A stretch of DNA of 64,000 nt from Thermothelomyces thermophilus ATCC 42464. Lineage: Eukaryota > Ascomycota > Sordariomycetes > Sordariales > Chaetomiaceae. Both the position numbers and the translations under genes were made by a program. The stretch covers positions 4,154,001 through 4,218,000 of the forward strand of contig NC_016476.1 in assembly GCF_000226095.1 (NCBI RefSeq), in the 5' to 3' direction. This document shows, one piece after another, positions 20,948 through 32,004 of the stretch. The notes under the pieces are model-generated. The model did no database searches. It was given only the letters and a program-made list of their open reading frames with translations, and had not been told where the DNA came from. Within the stretch, counting starts at the first letter, position 1; the number at the start of each line of letters is the position of its first letter.

Positions 20948-23480
20948 CACAGCAGTTATCGAGATGTTTCATGACGATATTAAGTGGTCTAGGAACCTTC
21001 GAGACCCAATTTATCACTTCTTGTTCCTCTTATGTCATGGAAGCTGGCCCGATATAACCTACGCCCTACCGATCATGTTACATCCAGATGAGCTTATTGG
21101 ACATTCATTATAGCAGCTGTGACCTGCTGACGAAGTAAAGTTCATGACAGCATAAAAGGTGGGACAGCTAATAAGGATGAACAGCTAGCAGGGACGGGTA
21201 GTGTCGGTGATGGGGTGTCGTGTATGAGCCAGGGGGTCGGAGCAGCGCGAGTCCCGAGCTGACCTACTTCCCGCTTTGCTTCGGAAGGGGGCGAAGCCGA
21301 GGCTGATCTAAGAAGCACTAGGTACCTAACCAAAGGTCACTGATGCCAAAACCGACACGGACAGACCGGACTTAAAGGCGGCCCACACACACTAGTCTCA
21401 TCCGAGCCAACAGTTTCCGAGGTTTGGGCCAGTTGGCGAACTGGTCCGTTTGAGGCCTAATTGGAAACCAACAGTGAAGTTAAAAACGGATAGAAGGACC
21501 GGAGCCATTACTTGGCGTTGGAAGTGGTATGTTCAAGTCCTCACAAGCGCAACCCCCCGGGGTTAGTGCCCAGCAAGTGCACAAACAGCCCGGCCATGCA
21601 TGGCACTCGGTGATTCAGTTGAGTACAGGGGCAGGATGGGTCAGAGTCTGGCCCTCAAGCAGCGAGCTGGATCATCCCCCCTTCCATTCATGCCCAGCAA
21701 CCCCTCTTGGATTTCCTAATCACAGGAAAACAAGTCCAGCAGCTTGTCGGCAATGATGGCCAGCTTATACAGCCCTCATATTCGTAAGTCAGGACATCCG
21801 TGTGCTGGTGTTGATCATTAAGATTCGGTGACAGCTCATCAATTCCTTGACTGCGGTTGACCTACAGACTCAAAAGTTCCCGCTTCCAGATCGACACAAG
21901 CAGCAGTCGAAAGTCAGCGCTTCCGCACTTTTCGAGCTCACCTATCGTTATGATGGCGCGCGAGCCAATAGTTGATGTGTAATCCGAAATCCGTACAACC
22001 TGCACCATGTGCGCGTCTAAGATAACCTCACCCTGCCGCAGGCCTGCAAACGGTCCATTCGGTAAGTTCAAAACAGGCGAATCGGGCCGCCTCTGAGAGA
22101 CTGAGGCGTTGGGAGCGTATGCATGTATGTACCTACATACAATACATCCATATGCGGGGCGGCACGGAGACGGTGGCACTGCGACGCAACTTGGAACCAA
22201 AGCAAAGTACTGGCTTGTCATGCCAAAGGCCAAGGCACCAACAGCATCTTTGAGCCGCAATTATGAGAAATGGCTAGAAGAGCCGTCGAAGACAAACAAA
22301 TTGGCTCTATATCCCCGGTCCATGTCTAGCTTAATTAATCGTTCATAAGTTGGTTTCTGTTCTCATTCTTTCCCTTCTTCCTTCTGACTCGTTTCCCTTT
22401 ACTCAAATCGTCTTTGCCTTCTCTCTGTTTCTCTCATCTTTTCTTCCGCCTCCACTTCTCTCATTCCGTCTCTTTTCAAACATCACGTCCAATTCTCCCT
22501 TGCCCGTTTTCTCATGGGTCTCTTCACCAATCACAACCCTCATGACTTGCTAGCAGAACGCTGGCGGTTCAAGTACTTGCATGATGTAATGATAGAAGAC
22601 TTACATTAAATACATGTTATCCGAGGCAGTCCGTTGCGAAAGTCTGGAATAATTGTCTCCTGCGGGCAACAGCACGTCAAGAGGTCCTTGAAAGAAACAA
22701 AGCCACGAAGGATTACCGAGTACGAAGGACGAAACCGTCCGACGTGAACATGGGCCAGTAGCCTCGAGGCGTAAGCCATGGGTCAAGTATACAAGCTAGG
22801 TAGGTGGCTCTCCGGGACCCCAGGGGTGCGTGTCGGTGCTCTTGGCCAACCAAGGTATGTGCCGTACAGTACATACACTAGGTGGTTTACAAGACTAACA
22901 CCCGGGAGGATCGAGTTAGCTCACCGGGATCAGAATTTCCTACTTGAACGCCACTCGGCCAAAAAAAAGGACCTGGAGGATGGGTTGCATTGCTCACCCG
23001 CATGTCTGTCACCCTGCCGCACCGTTTCGCCCGATTGGTGATTGGCCCCAATAAGAGGTAACCCCGCTCTGGGGGAGCTGCAGTCACTATTAACTGTTGG
23101 CTGGGTCCTCACAGAAACCTGCAATCCCAATGGAAGGGACCAATGGCCTCGGGTCTGTTAAATTCGGAGTCACGAGTGCGCTCATCCAAACCAGACTCAA
23201 GAGGCCCCGGAGTCGGGCTTGCTGGCCACATGTTGTGCTGCCCTCACGAATTCAAATTCATGCTCGCCATCCTCGCCGTCGTCCTCATCGTTCCTCTCTG
23301 CTCCCGCCCTCCAGGCACCCTTCATCGCCTTGCTTCCACTTATAATAATAGTACTCCTACATAGCGTCGCTCGTGCTTCTTCTATCCTCGGCAAAGACTT
23401 CCTTCGCAGCACTATCACTATCACCCCACTCTCCTTTCCTGCACTGTGCAGGTTCAGCCCAGCCAGCGTCCACCGGCACC
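20948..23480. other. long intergenic region
   Basis: 2.5 kb without a supported gene. A long pyrimidine-rich tract at 22350-22500 looks like a fungal leader and is followed by a 31-codon frame (22514-22609). From about 23250 on, the CT-rich leader of the next gene begins. A possible 5'UTR intron acceptor (GTGCAG) lies at 23446-23451. Confidence 0.45.
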
Positions 23481-24311
23481 ATGATCGAGACGCAAAACGG
23501 CTCCCGGACGCTGCCCTACCATGTACTGGACCGGGTCCCCCTCAGGCCCATGCCCACGGCCGCCTTCATCGGCTACCACCCTTTCCCGCCAGTAATGAAC
23601 CTGTACGCGAACTACTCCTCCGGCGTTATCAGCGCGATCAAGAGCCACAAGCTCTGCGGCGCAACCCCCAACGACTTCCTCTACCTGGTCGAGTACCACA
23701 TCGGCTACACCGCCAGGGGCCCCCTCAACTTTGGCCGGGGGTACTATCTGCGCAACGGCATGACGTTCAAAGACCCCATCCTCGCTGCTACCGGCGAGAA
23801 GTCCCAGCTGCCCCTCCTTGGCGCCCTGTTTGAATCCGAGACCCTTGTGAAGCTGCCTCCGCCCGATATGAACCAGAACCCGCGTGACATGGTGGACGAA
23901 GTGCTGAGGACAGAGATCAGCCGGGAGCACGGCGTCACCTTCCGGTTCTCAATCGAGGTCGGGACCAGGTGGTTGCGGAGGGAGACCTTTGAATGGAGGA
24001 AAGTGACGGGGACAATAGGGAGGCGAGACCCCGGCGGCCACAAGGTCCGGGCTCGGTACACGCTAGAACGCCTCCCCCTGAACCCTCGCGCCCCTTCGAC
24101 AACAGTAGCCGAGCTCTCCTTCAACGACGTCTTGTCATTCACACATCTCTTCACCCTGGAACTCAAGGGCGCCGGGCTAACGGGCGAGCTGGGGGACCGT
24201 TGGACCCTCATGGTCGTGACAACAGCTCTCAGCCTCCATTTGCTGCGGCAGCTCGGCAAGGCGGAAAAGGTCTCGGGTCTCGGGGCTGCAGAGAAGGTCG
24301 ATGGCACGTAG
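23481..24311 (+). CDS. unassigned 276-aa fungal protein
   Basis: A single exon from an ATG in strong context (GCACCATGA). The frame is open further upstream but without ATG. No signal peptide. The middle is beta-rich: YLVEYHIGYTARGPLNFGRGYYLRNG, then a segment of the type FRFSIEVG…RRETFEWRKV. This faintly resembles the tubby-C2-like proteins of fungi, but I would not assign it. GC-rich third positions match the neighbouring real genes, and its length and clean frame support expression. Function unknown. Confidence 0.7.
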   Translation: MIETQNGSRTLPYHVLDRVPLRPMPTAAFIGYHPFPPVMNLYANYSSGVISAIKSHKLCGATPNDFLYLVEYHIGYTARGPLNFGRGYYLRNGMTFKDPILAATGEKSQLPLLGALFESETLVKLPPPDMNQNPRDMVDEVLRTEISREHGVTFRFSIEVGTRWLRRETFEWRKVTGTIGRRDPGGHKVRARYTLERLPLNPRAPSTTVAELSFNDVLSFTHLFTLELKGAGLTGELGDRWTLMVVTTALSLHLLRQLGKAEKVSGLGAAEKVDGT

Positions 24312-26800
24312 AGAGGATTCTTCTTTTTTTGAAATTGTTTTGTGGGGCTGATTAAGGCTGTCCTGGGATACGATAATGGCTGGCGAGGTGAAGGTTTAGG
24401 TGTCTTTTCAGATAGTTATACCATCATGATTTCTGGTGTGGGGGTGTTTAACCCGGCACAGGTTTCGTGTAAATACGTCAATGTAATATATTTTTTTCTT
24501 GGGGATCTACCTAGTCTGACAACTTCTGCCGCTGCATGTCGATCAAGCCCTACGGCCCGTGCCAGGTTACTCTGGGCAAGCCGAAAAGCGCCTAATTCCA
24601 CTCGAAGGGCAGTGCACTAGTTAACTATCTACCTGCCTTCGGACTTTGCAGTACACATACATAGTACATAATCTCGGGTATCTCCGCACCCGGAGCCCTA
24701 TTAGAAACCACGAGACAACTACAACGTGGACCTCATTCACCATACGGCTGCAATCACCACGCGCGGAAGCAGCCCATAATTATCCGCCTCGGCCCGGTTT
24801 TCCTGCACGGGTTCCACTATGATCAGGCTCTTGCTCCGACGCACGCATGCCGTGAATATTCTGGAGCATCCAAGGCCTCCACTCGTGATGTAGATTTTTT
24901 TTTTCCCTCGCGCCATGGTCCATTTCTCGGAGCACTGTACAGTGGAAGAATGTAGCCGCCCTGATCAGCTTCCGCCGTTGTGGGTTTTGTGGGAAACCAC
25001 TGCTTTCTCTTGATGCATCTCACATCCACAGGAGAACAGCATAATTAATTATCAGAGGAAGTATGTACTGTACCATGCCAGCACACACCGAAGTGCCATG
25101 ATGATCAGAAAAAAAAAAACTTTTCTAGCAATGGTGAAGGGATTCTGAGTACAGTCATACAAAGTAGCTAGGTCCACGCCAAAACCCGACGAACGGGACA
25201 CAATGTCAACCTCGACGGAGCCCGACAATCCATGATGGATGGATGATTGGCTTGGGGTTAAGGTATGGAACAGACACAGAACAATGGAGTGTGAGGGGGC
25301 TGCGGGGTTAATCGCCTTCGGGCCGCATCTCGTGGGAGCGGGTCCAATACAGTAATCCGTACATACCTTGCTGGCTAATCTGCACTGACAAATCGAGAGA
25401 GACTCTAGCTGGCAAGAACGAAACAGAGCCGAATGCCAGTGCACTCCATTACTAGTAGTGCCGCAAACCCGAATACACTATGTAATCGTACTCCTGCTGC
25501 TACTACTCATACCTTTGCGGTACACGCCGTTAGTTGCGCGAATTGCATACACGATAAGGGAGTATCCTACATCAACCCCTCGTTCCTTCGGGCAACCTTC
25601 TTAAAAAGTCCGCATCCACGCACACTGCGGATAAGAAAAACTGAGCTCCGATCCCCCCGCAATCCTGCACAGTTCTCGCGACATGTTCTCCTGCATCGCT
25701 AGCCCTTGCCGACTTGCCCGGTTTGGCCATGGTCTGATGAACCATGGGACGACCGGTGACACTAGCCTCTTGGCTCCGTGACATACCCCTGCGCTGCGTC
25801 CCATCGTTTCCAGCCCCTGCGGGTGGGTAAGTGGTCAATGCGCCTGCAGAGCTGATTCCTTTTGGTCTGCGATCGCCAGGGGAAGAGGGCGGGGGGGGGG
25901 GGGAAACGGACGAGCCCACGCACCCAGGCACTTCAGGCATGTCCCGGCTCTTGAGAACGCCCGCGCACAGAAGCCAGTTCGTTAGTTATCGGGCCTGCAG
26001 CTAGCTTGGGGGGGAATAGTGTACGGATTAATCCGTACTTCTGTAGTGTACTCCGTATTGTATGTAAGATATCCTGGTGGGACCGAGGGTGGAGCAGAGA
26101 TAGGGTTGGCAACCAACGGGCATCCTGTTCCTGAAGGTGGACTCCACCAACTCTGCACGGCACTGATCAGGGATTCGGCCACAAAGGAACTTGTTCGTTG
26201 CTCCGCAGTAGCGTCCCAACTCCAAGCACCTCCTCCTTTCCATTCTCGATTTTCCCTTCTCTCCCTCTCCCAGCCTCCCGGGTCAACCCCACGATCTCTT
26301 GGATACCTGTCCGGACCTGACCGCAGTCCAGTCCGCGCCGTTCTTTGCTTCTCCCACCGGTCAGTCCCTCCTTGCGCTGTGCTGCGATTGCACCTTTTGG
26401 CCCGACGCCGACCAAAGCAACTCGTAATATCCAAACCGAAGCGAATTTCCCGCGAAAACAGCCGACGCCGATCTTTCCGCAGCCCCCTCAACCCAGCCGG
26501 GACATATCAAGTCTTCTGATCGTCCTTCGTGCAAATTGAAGAAAAGCAGTCATCCTCAACGAACTCACATCCTCTCGCATCGCGTCCTATTCTCGCCCTT
26601 TTTATCCTCGAGAATCACCGCGGACGATCCCTGGTTTCCGAGTCCTGAGAGCGCCCTCGCACTTTTGCGCCGAGAACCGCCCACCCTCGTTCAGAGAAGA
26701 AGAAGAAGAAGGCGGGAGGAAAGAGCAAGAAAAAGGATCAGAAACAATACCGTAATTCAGATTTAATCGGTTGCATCCGTAACCGCTGTTCACTCGCACC
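24312..26800. other. long intergenic region
   Basis: 2.5 kb with no supported gene. It has a poly-G run near 25888. The last 600 bp (26200-26800) are CT-rich and look like a long leader of the gene at 26801. A TACTCCGTA copy lies at 26049-26057. Confidence 0.45.
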
Positions 26801-27223
26801 ATGAGGCTCATCGACCGCATCCAAGCCAAGATCGAGCTGTTCCGCCTCGAGCAGCGCTACACCCGCCGCCGGCACCGCCGCTCCACCTTCGTCTCCAACG
26901 CCATCTACGTCGACGGCGAGTACATCTACCAGTCGCCCAACACTACCGGCTCCTCGGCCGCCACGAGCAAGACGTCCTCCTCGATCGCCACCACCCGCGT
27001 CGTCGAGTTCGACTCCTCCCACTACTCCTCCTCTGCCGCTGCCCCTACCACCGCCTCCGCCACCAAGCAGAAGAAGAGGCTCAACCGCTGGTCGTCCATG
27101 CCGGGATACGGGCCCGGATCCAGCCCGGACGCCAGCATGGGTCGTATCGGCGGGATGCCGACCGTCCGGGAGCAGGAGTGGAGGGGCGGTAGGGTCAGCT
27201 TTGACGAGAGGCGGCGGTATTGA
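26801..27223 (+). CDS. unassigned basic 140-aa protein
   Basis: A single exon starting in good context (GCACCATGA). It opens with a helix of mixed charge (MRLIDRIQAKIELFRLEQRY), a run of Arg/His (TRRRHRRS) and the block FVSNAIYVDGEYIYQ, followed by a Ser/Thr/Ala-rich linker and a basic tail. There is no membrane segment or known domain. Strong third-position GC supports coding. I believe similar short proteins occur in other Sordariomycetes, but cannot verify this. An unusually long CT-rich leader precedes it. Confidence 0.65.
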   Translation: MRLIDRIQAKIELFRLEQRYTRRRHRRSTFVSNAIYVDGEYIYQSPNTTGSSAATSKTSSSIATTRVVEFDSSHYSSSAAAPTTASATKQKKRLNRWSSMPGYGPGSSPDASMGRIGGMPTVREQEWRGGRVSFDERRRY

Positions 27224-28395
27224 GTTGAGCGAATTGGGAGGGTTAAAAGGGGAGGAGGATTCGAGTGGGCTTTTGGTCATTTTATTCTCTTGCTTTTGTC
27301 TTTGGATAGTTGCGCCGTGTGGTATGGTGTCATGGACGATAGACGGGCTATTTTTTTCGCCGCTCTCGTGGAGGAGGCTGGGTTGCTGAAGCTGCAATCA
27401 TTTTTGTGGCGGTGATACCGTGGCTTGGCTTGCTCTCGCCCGCGGGCTGTTCTCTGCTTCAGCGACTTTTCCTGCAGCACTGTTTGCTGCTTGATTCTCC
27501 GCTCTGACGGGCCGCTCTCGGCGCCCTGGCAGGACGCCAACTCCAACCTACCTCGGGACGACCATTTTTTTTCGACTTCTTTTTTTCCTTCTCACGACGA
27601 AAAGTTTCTGCTCTTCGCAGGCGCTTGGCATTCTAAACGGGGGCATCTTACGACAGGTTCGATCATGACCAGGGATCAACCACTCATTCTACGACACTCT
27701 CTGAGGAGCCGAGCATGTTATGCTATGATGGGGCCAGGCCGCTGGCTTTGGGGACTTGTGCTGGACAGTCCCGTGGAGGCTTTTTATGTCTCGGGGGTTT
27801 TGCCGCGACATGTCTCAAACGTTGTCCGGACAGTGTAATTTCGCGAGGGTGGACCTCTTTGCTTTTTAGACAACGGCAGATGGGCGATGACGCCGGCCTA
27901 GAGGGGTCGAGATTTATGTACATATGGGTTTAATGATCACGTCCGTCGCCTTTCTGCCGCTTGGAGCATTTTTCCTTTCTAGAAAGCTGCGAACTTAATC
28001 CGGCGCGCGTCAAAGCACGTGCATGCGCAACACACATCCAAGACAGAACATGATTCACCCTCGCGAGGTCCCGAACTCAGCCAACGAAGCCACCACCCAC
28101 CTGAAAAGTCTCAGTCCCTGCAGTTTTTACACTAGGTTCTAAGGACATTCTAGGGAAAGTACGGAGTAGTGCATGCAGTAGTTATAGGCCGCGACATCTG
28201 TCTCACTCGGGACGGGACATTTATGGTATCAATGACCGCGCTAGATACATAAGAAGGGGCTAATACAGCACAGTCGGACAACGAAGCTCGCACACAGAAA
28301 CGAACGAAAAGGGAACTCTCGACCAAGCAGCACTCCGTAGCCGGTCCGGCTGGACGGACCACGCCAACCCCGCGGGTTTCTCCTCACGATGTCAT
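27224..28395. other. intergenic, no gene seen
   Basis: The 3'UTR of the preceding gene and unassigned spacer. TACGGAGTA at 28160-28168. Confidence 0.45.
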
Positions 28396-28526
28396 TTACA
28401 TGTTGCCCATGTTCTCCTGACCGGGGAGATGATCCAGCCCTGTAATTTATCGCGCGGCGCATCGCATTAGTATGCTTTCTTGTTTTCACAACTCGACAAA
28501 CAATACAAGAACGGCGAAAAAGAGAG

Positions 28527-28574
<48 letters not shown>

Positions 28575-29330
28575 TGTGTGTGTGTGTGTGTGTGTGGAGG
28601 GAGGGAAGAGAAGAAGAAAAAAAAAAAAAAGACTTACAGCCATCGAGCTCCTCGGTCACCTGGCTCTTGACAGTGCACGCGTTCATCTGCTGGACGCTCT
28701 GGCTCTGGAGCGGGTTTCCGTTCTCGCACGCGTTGAACATGCAGTTGGAGTCCATGGCGCGCTGCAGGGCGTCGCCCTTCCAGCCGAAGACGTAGTCGGC
28801 GTGGGTGCCGTAGCCGACGCCGTCGCCGTAGCTGAGCACGAACGGGTTCGACCCGTCCGCCGGCCACATGCTGTTGAACTGCGTCGTGTCCCAGAGGGTC
28901 TCGAACGCCAGCTGCGGCATCCGCACCGGGTGCGACGCCGGACACGCGCCCGCCGGCGTGAAGGCCTCGCGCACCGTGTTGTACATGTGCGACTGGTGGT
29001 CGGGCGAGTCGAGGTTCTTGCCGTCCCAGCAGCTGTTGTTTATTCCGGGGTTAATAGTCTCTTCCTTGTCCTTACCTATTCTTCTTTCCTCCCAGGGCAG
29101 GGGGAAAAAAAAGGGGGGGAAGGGCCCTTGACTCACGCTGGGAAGTGGTGCACCGTCATGATGCCACCCGGGCAGGGCTGGCTAGGGAAGGTGGGGAGTT
29201 CGGGGAAGCGGGTGCCCTTGTTTTGCAGGCAGACGAACCGCAAGCCCGGGTTGCCCTGGTCGCCCGTGTTCGTCGGGCTGCCGACCGTCATGCGGAAGCC
29301 CTGTGGAGGAAGAACAAGACTTGTGTTAGT

Positions 29331-29382
<52 letters not shown>

Positions 29383-29881
29383 CCCTCCCTCCCTCCCTCC
29401 CTACCAGTCACAATTTCCGGTAACGAAGAGAAGGAAAGGGAAAAAAAAGGGGGGGTGGGTTCAAAAGGGCAGTCCTCACAGGCTTGAAGGCAGTGATCTT
29501 CTGGTTGCCGTTGGAAAAGAAGTCCTGCTGGGTGTAGTAGATGGTCATGCCGCCGTTGATGCCGTTGGGCAGGGCCGTGTTCTGCATCAGGGGCACCCGC
29601 TTGTACGAGCCGTTGCTGTGCTTGAAGAACATGACGGCAGTCCAGTAGTTGGAGAAGTTCTCCGAGAAGGTGCAGGTCGTGCAGGTGGCGTGCTCGGACC
29701 TATCGCCCTCCATCGTGGCGTTGAAGCTGTTGCCGCCCACGATCTGGTGCACGTGCGACGAGGGGATCTTGCCCGGCTCGACGAGGGGATCGAGGCGCTG
29801 GATGCTCACCGTCGAGCACCCGAAGCGCAGCGCCGCCTGGGAGTGCCCGGCGAGGGCAAGGCTGAGTGCGAGCCACTTCAT
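28396..29881 (-). CDS. secreted DUF1996-domain protein
   Basis: Four exons, 29480-29881, 29137-29300, 28638-29032 and 28396-28439, all join in frame through introns of 179, 104 and 198 nt, giving 334 residues. The ATG at 29881 opens a signal peptide (MKWLALSLALAGHSQAA). DUF1996 hallmarks are HVHQIVGGNSF near residue 45, YYTQQDFF, the CPGGIMTVHHFPACWDGKNLDSPDHQSHM region, and C-terminal HADYVFGWKGDALQ. The tiny last exon supplies WLDHLPGQ, matching the family's usual DGWL-xxLPG ending, which supports the gene model. DUF1996 proteins are extracellular fungal proteins of unproven function, often near carbohydrate-active or wall enzymes. Simple repeats fill introns 1 and 3. Confidence 0.87.
28521..28596. 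repeat. (GA)n(GT)n microsatellite in intron 3 of the DUF1996 gene
   Basis: A GA run followed directly by a GT run on the plus strand, thus (AC)n(CT)n in the transcript, with a poly-A run next to it on the plus strand (28617-28630). It lies wholly between the GTAAGT donor and the TTACAG acceptor. Confidence 0.95.
29334..29378. repeat. (CT)n microsatellite in intron 1 of the DUF1996 gene
   Basis: An uninterrupted TC dinucleotide run of about 22 units, followed by CCCT repeats. On the transcript it is (GA)n, inside the 179-nt first intron. Confidence 0.95.
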
Positions 29882-32004
29882 CGTGGAGCAAAAGAGGTTT
29901 GGGCGCGAGGACGACAGGTTCAAGTTTCAAGCAACCAACGTGCAAGGTTGTCTAGCTGCTTCTGAAGAGAAGAAGTCCAAACCTGCCCGCGGCCTGCGCC
30001 ACAGAACCCACCTTGCTATATACCCACGGCCCTGACCGCATCCATAATTATCTCTCCCGACCGCTCTCTCAGATAAGAGTTGCCGCCGTTTCCTCCCCCA
30101 GGTCTATAGCAACAATCGATATATTTGGATGCGGGGGATGATACTTAATAGTCCCTGATTGGGAGGCGGGCAACCCCCCATGGCTGCGCATTCATATGTC
30201 TTATACAGGATGTTCGCATCCCTAGCTTCTCGAACATCTGTATTGGTCAGTAGATGAGCGCCCAATCTATACTCCCCTGCCAAACCGGATCCCGGAACAC
30301 CCATCGTAACGCACAGAACTGGACGGCTCAATAAGTCTACCCTTGGTTGCCATGGCTGTCGCCCATGCTAAAGAGGGAAGGTGATCGCCCGAAGCGCCGT
30401 TCACCACTCAACCTTTGCCCATGAGCGCTCCAGACGGTTGCCCAGATGGCCAGGACGCGTTCAACCCTCGTCTTGGCACGCCAACATCTGCCGGTCAAGG
30501 CATCTGCCGAGATTGACCGGGGAATTTGTGCCGCATCCAAGACCTTCTTCTTCTCTTTAACCGGCAGCCCGCGGGTGGTGACCGGCCACCACGTGGTTGA
30601 TTCCCCCTTTCTCTTTTCCTCATCATTCTGTGCCTCGTGCTTGATGCAATGAAACTCCCGGCATGATCAATCCCCGGGACTAATTGACTACCAAAATACG
30701 AAGAAGCATGCGTCGCGACCCTGCGGCGGCTCACGCTTGCCGAGACCGAGTTTGGAAACACAAAGTATATCTGCTTCGTTTTTCAAAAACAGCACAACGA
30801 TCCGGTGCACATGCCAGAAACGCTGATGAAGAAGTGATGTGACGGACCGATTAGGAAAGTTGTTGTCCTGCCCGTCCCCGGCAGTTGGGATCCCCGCCCT
30901 TGCAACGCTTTGTCGTTGAGCCTGGACTGGCCGATCAAGGGTGTTACCGAGAGACCGAGAGCCGAAAGTACTTAGAACTTATAGAGACCAGACTGATTTC
31001 ACCCAGTGTGCAACGTAAAAAGGGTTCCCGAACGGAGACGACCCGTCACTCTATCTTACTAGGGCCTTGGGGTCTGCCGCGTGTCACGTAAAATGCCTGC
31101 AATGCGATAGTTCGTTTTGTCTCTCATGGGCATACTCACACACAGCCGCTTTGATTTGTACCTGGTAATTTGTCCCGTCGTTCCTGAAACTACGTTTGCG
31201 GCCTCTTTGCCATGAGAGTAGAGCGAAGTTCCTATCTCTTTGACTCAGGTACCTTATATTACAGAGGTTGGAGGGGGAGGGGGGGTTGGATGAGACCTCT
31301 GGCTATGGGATTCGTCACTGGTTCCGAGCAGTGCCGAAAGCGCGTGGTGTGGTAGCTACGATGAACCCAAAGTCAAGCTGTGTGTTTCACATCATCAAGA
31401 AGGTTGGGTCTGGACGAGGTTGTATGGGTTCCAGAGTTTTGAAGGAGGTGGTTGGAATCTCGGGGATCCGTCTTTGGCATGGACAAGATACGATTATCCG
31501 TCAATGTTCTCAAGCTTAACACACAAGATAGACACCCGAAAAGCTCCGTAGAATACAAAAAAATATAATTACAAGGCGACTTAGTAGCTGCTAATTAGGT
31601 TAAGTCGACTCACAGCAGCTACAAGCTTTGTATGTTCGTGATCTCATATTATTCTTGTGTGGTGGACTAGAGTTTAGCTGGTGCCTTCCTAGGCTCAACA
31701 TCCCAGGTAGGGTAGGTAGGAATAATTAATAACTGAAGGCAGAGAAAGCCCCTAGTTTCTTGTGGAGTAAACAAATGCTTAGCTGCATGCAGGCTGTTAT
31801 TGACGGAAGCGAGGTTCGCTTGTCGAAAGAGCGTAAGTGCATCAATGTCACTGAACCTTTTCCGGGCACACACAATTCCTTCCAGTCGCTAGACTGTAAC
31901 CGAAGGGCTGGGCACATTCCTTCGTCCGTACGGATTACGAGTGTATCGTATGTACCTCTCATCAAGAGCAACAATTATTGTGAGAGGGTCCAATCGACCT
32001 CACC
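29882..32004. other. intergenic, no supported gene
   Basis: 2.1 kb with scattered short frames (for example 30104-30331 minus) but no recognisable domain or splice pattern. Confidence 0.4.

Noticed and set aside
21500-21560. T-arm-like GTTCAAGTCC
   Set aside because: Flanking bases do not form the required stems and no D-arm lies upstream.
21862-22260. 132-codon minus-strand frame with a vague carboxylesterase-like start
   Set aside because: The resemblance is limited to a few residues and no catalytic motif or continuation was found.
28480-29136. Frames running through the GA/GT repeats
   Set aside because: The repetitive Arg-Glu or Ser-Leu products come from microsatellites inside an intron of the DUF1996 gene.
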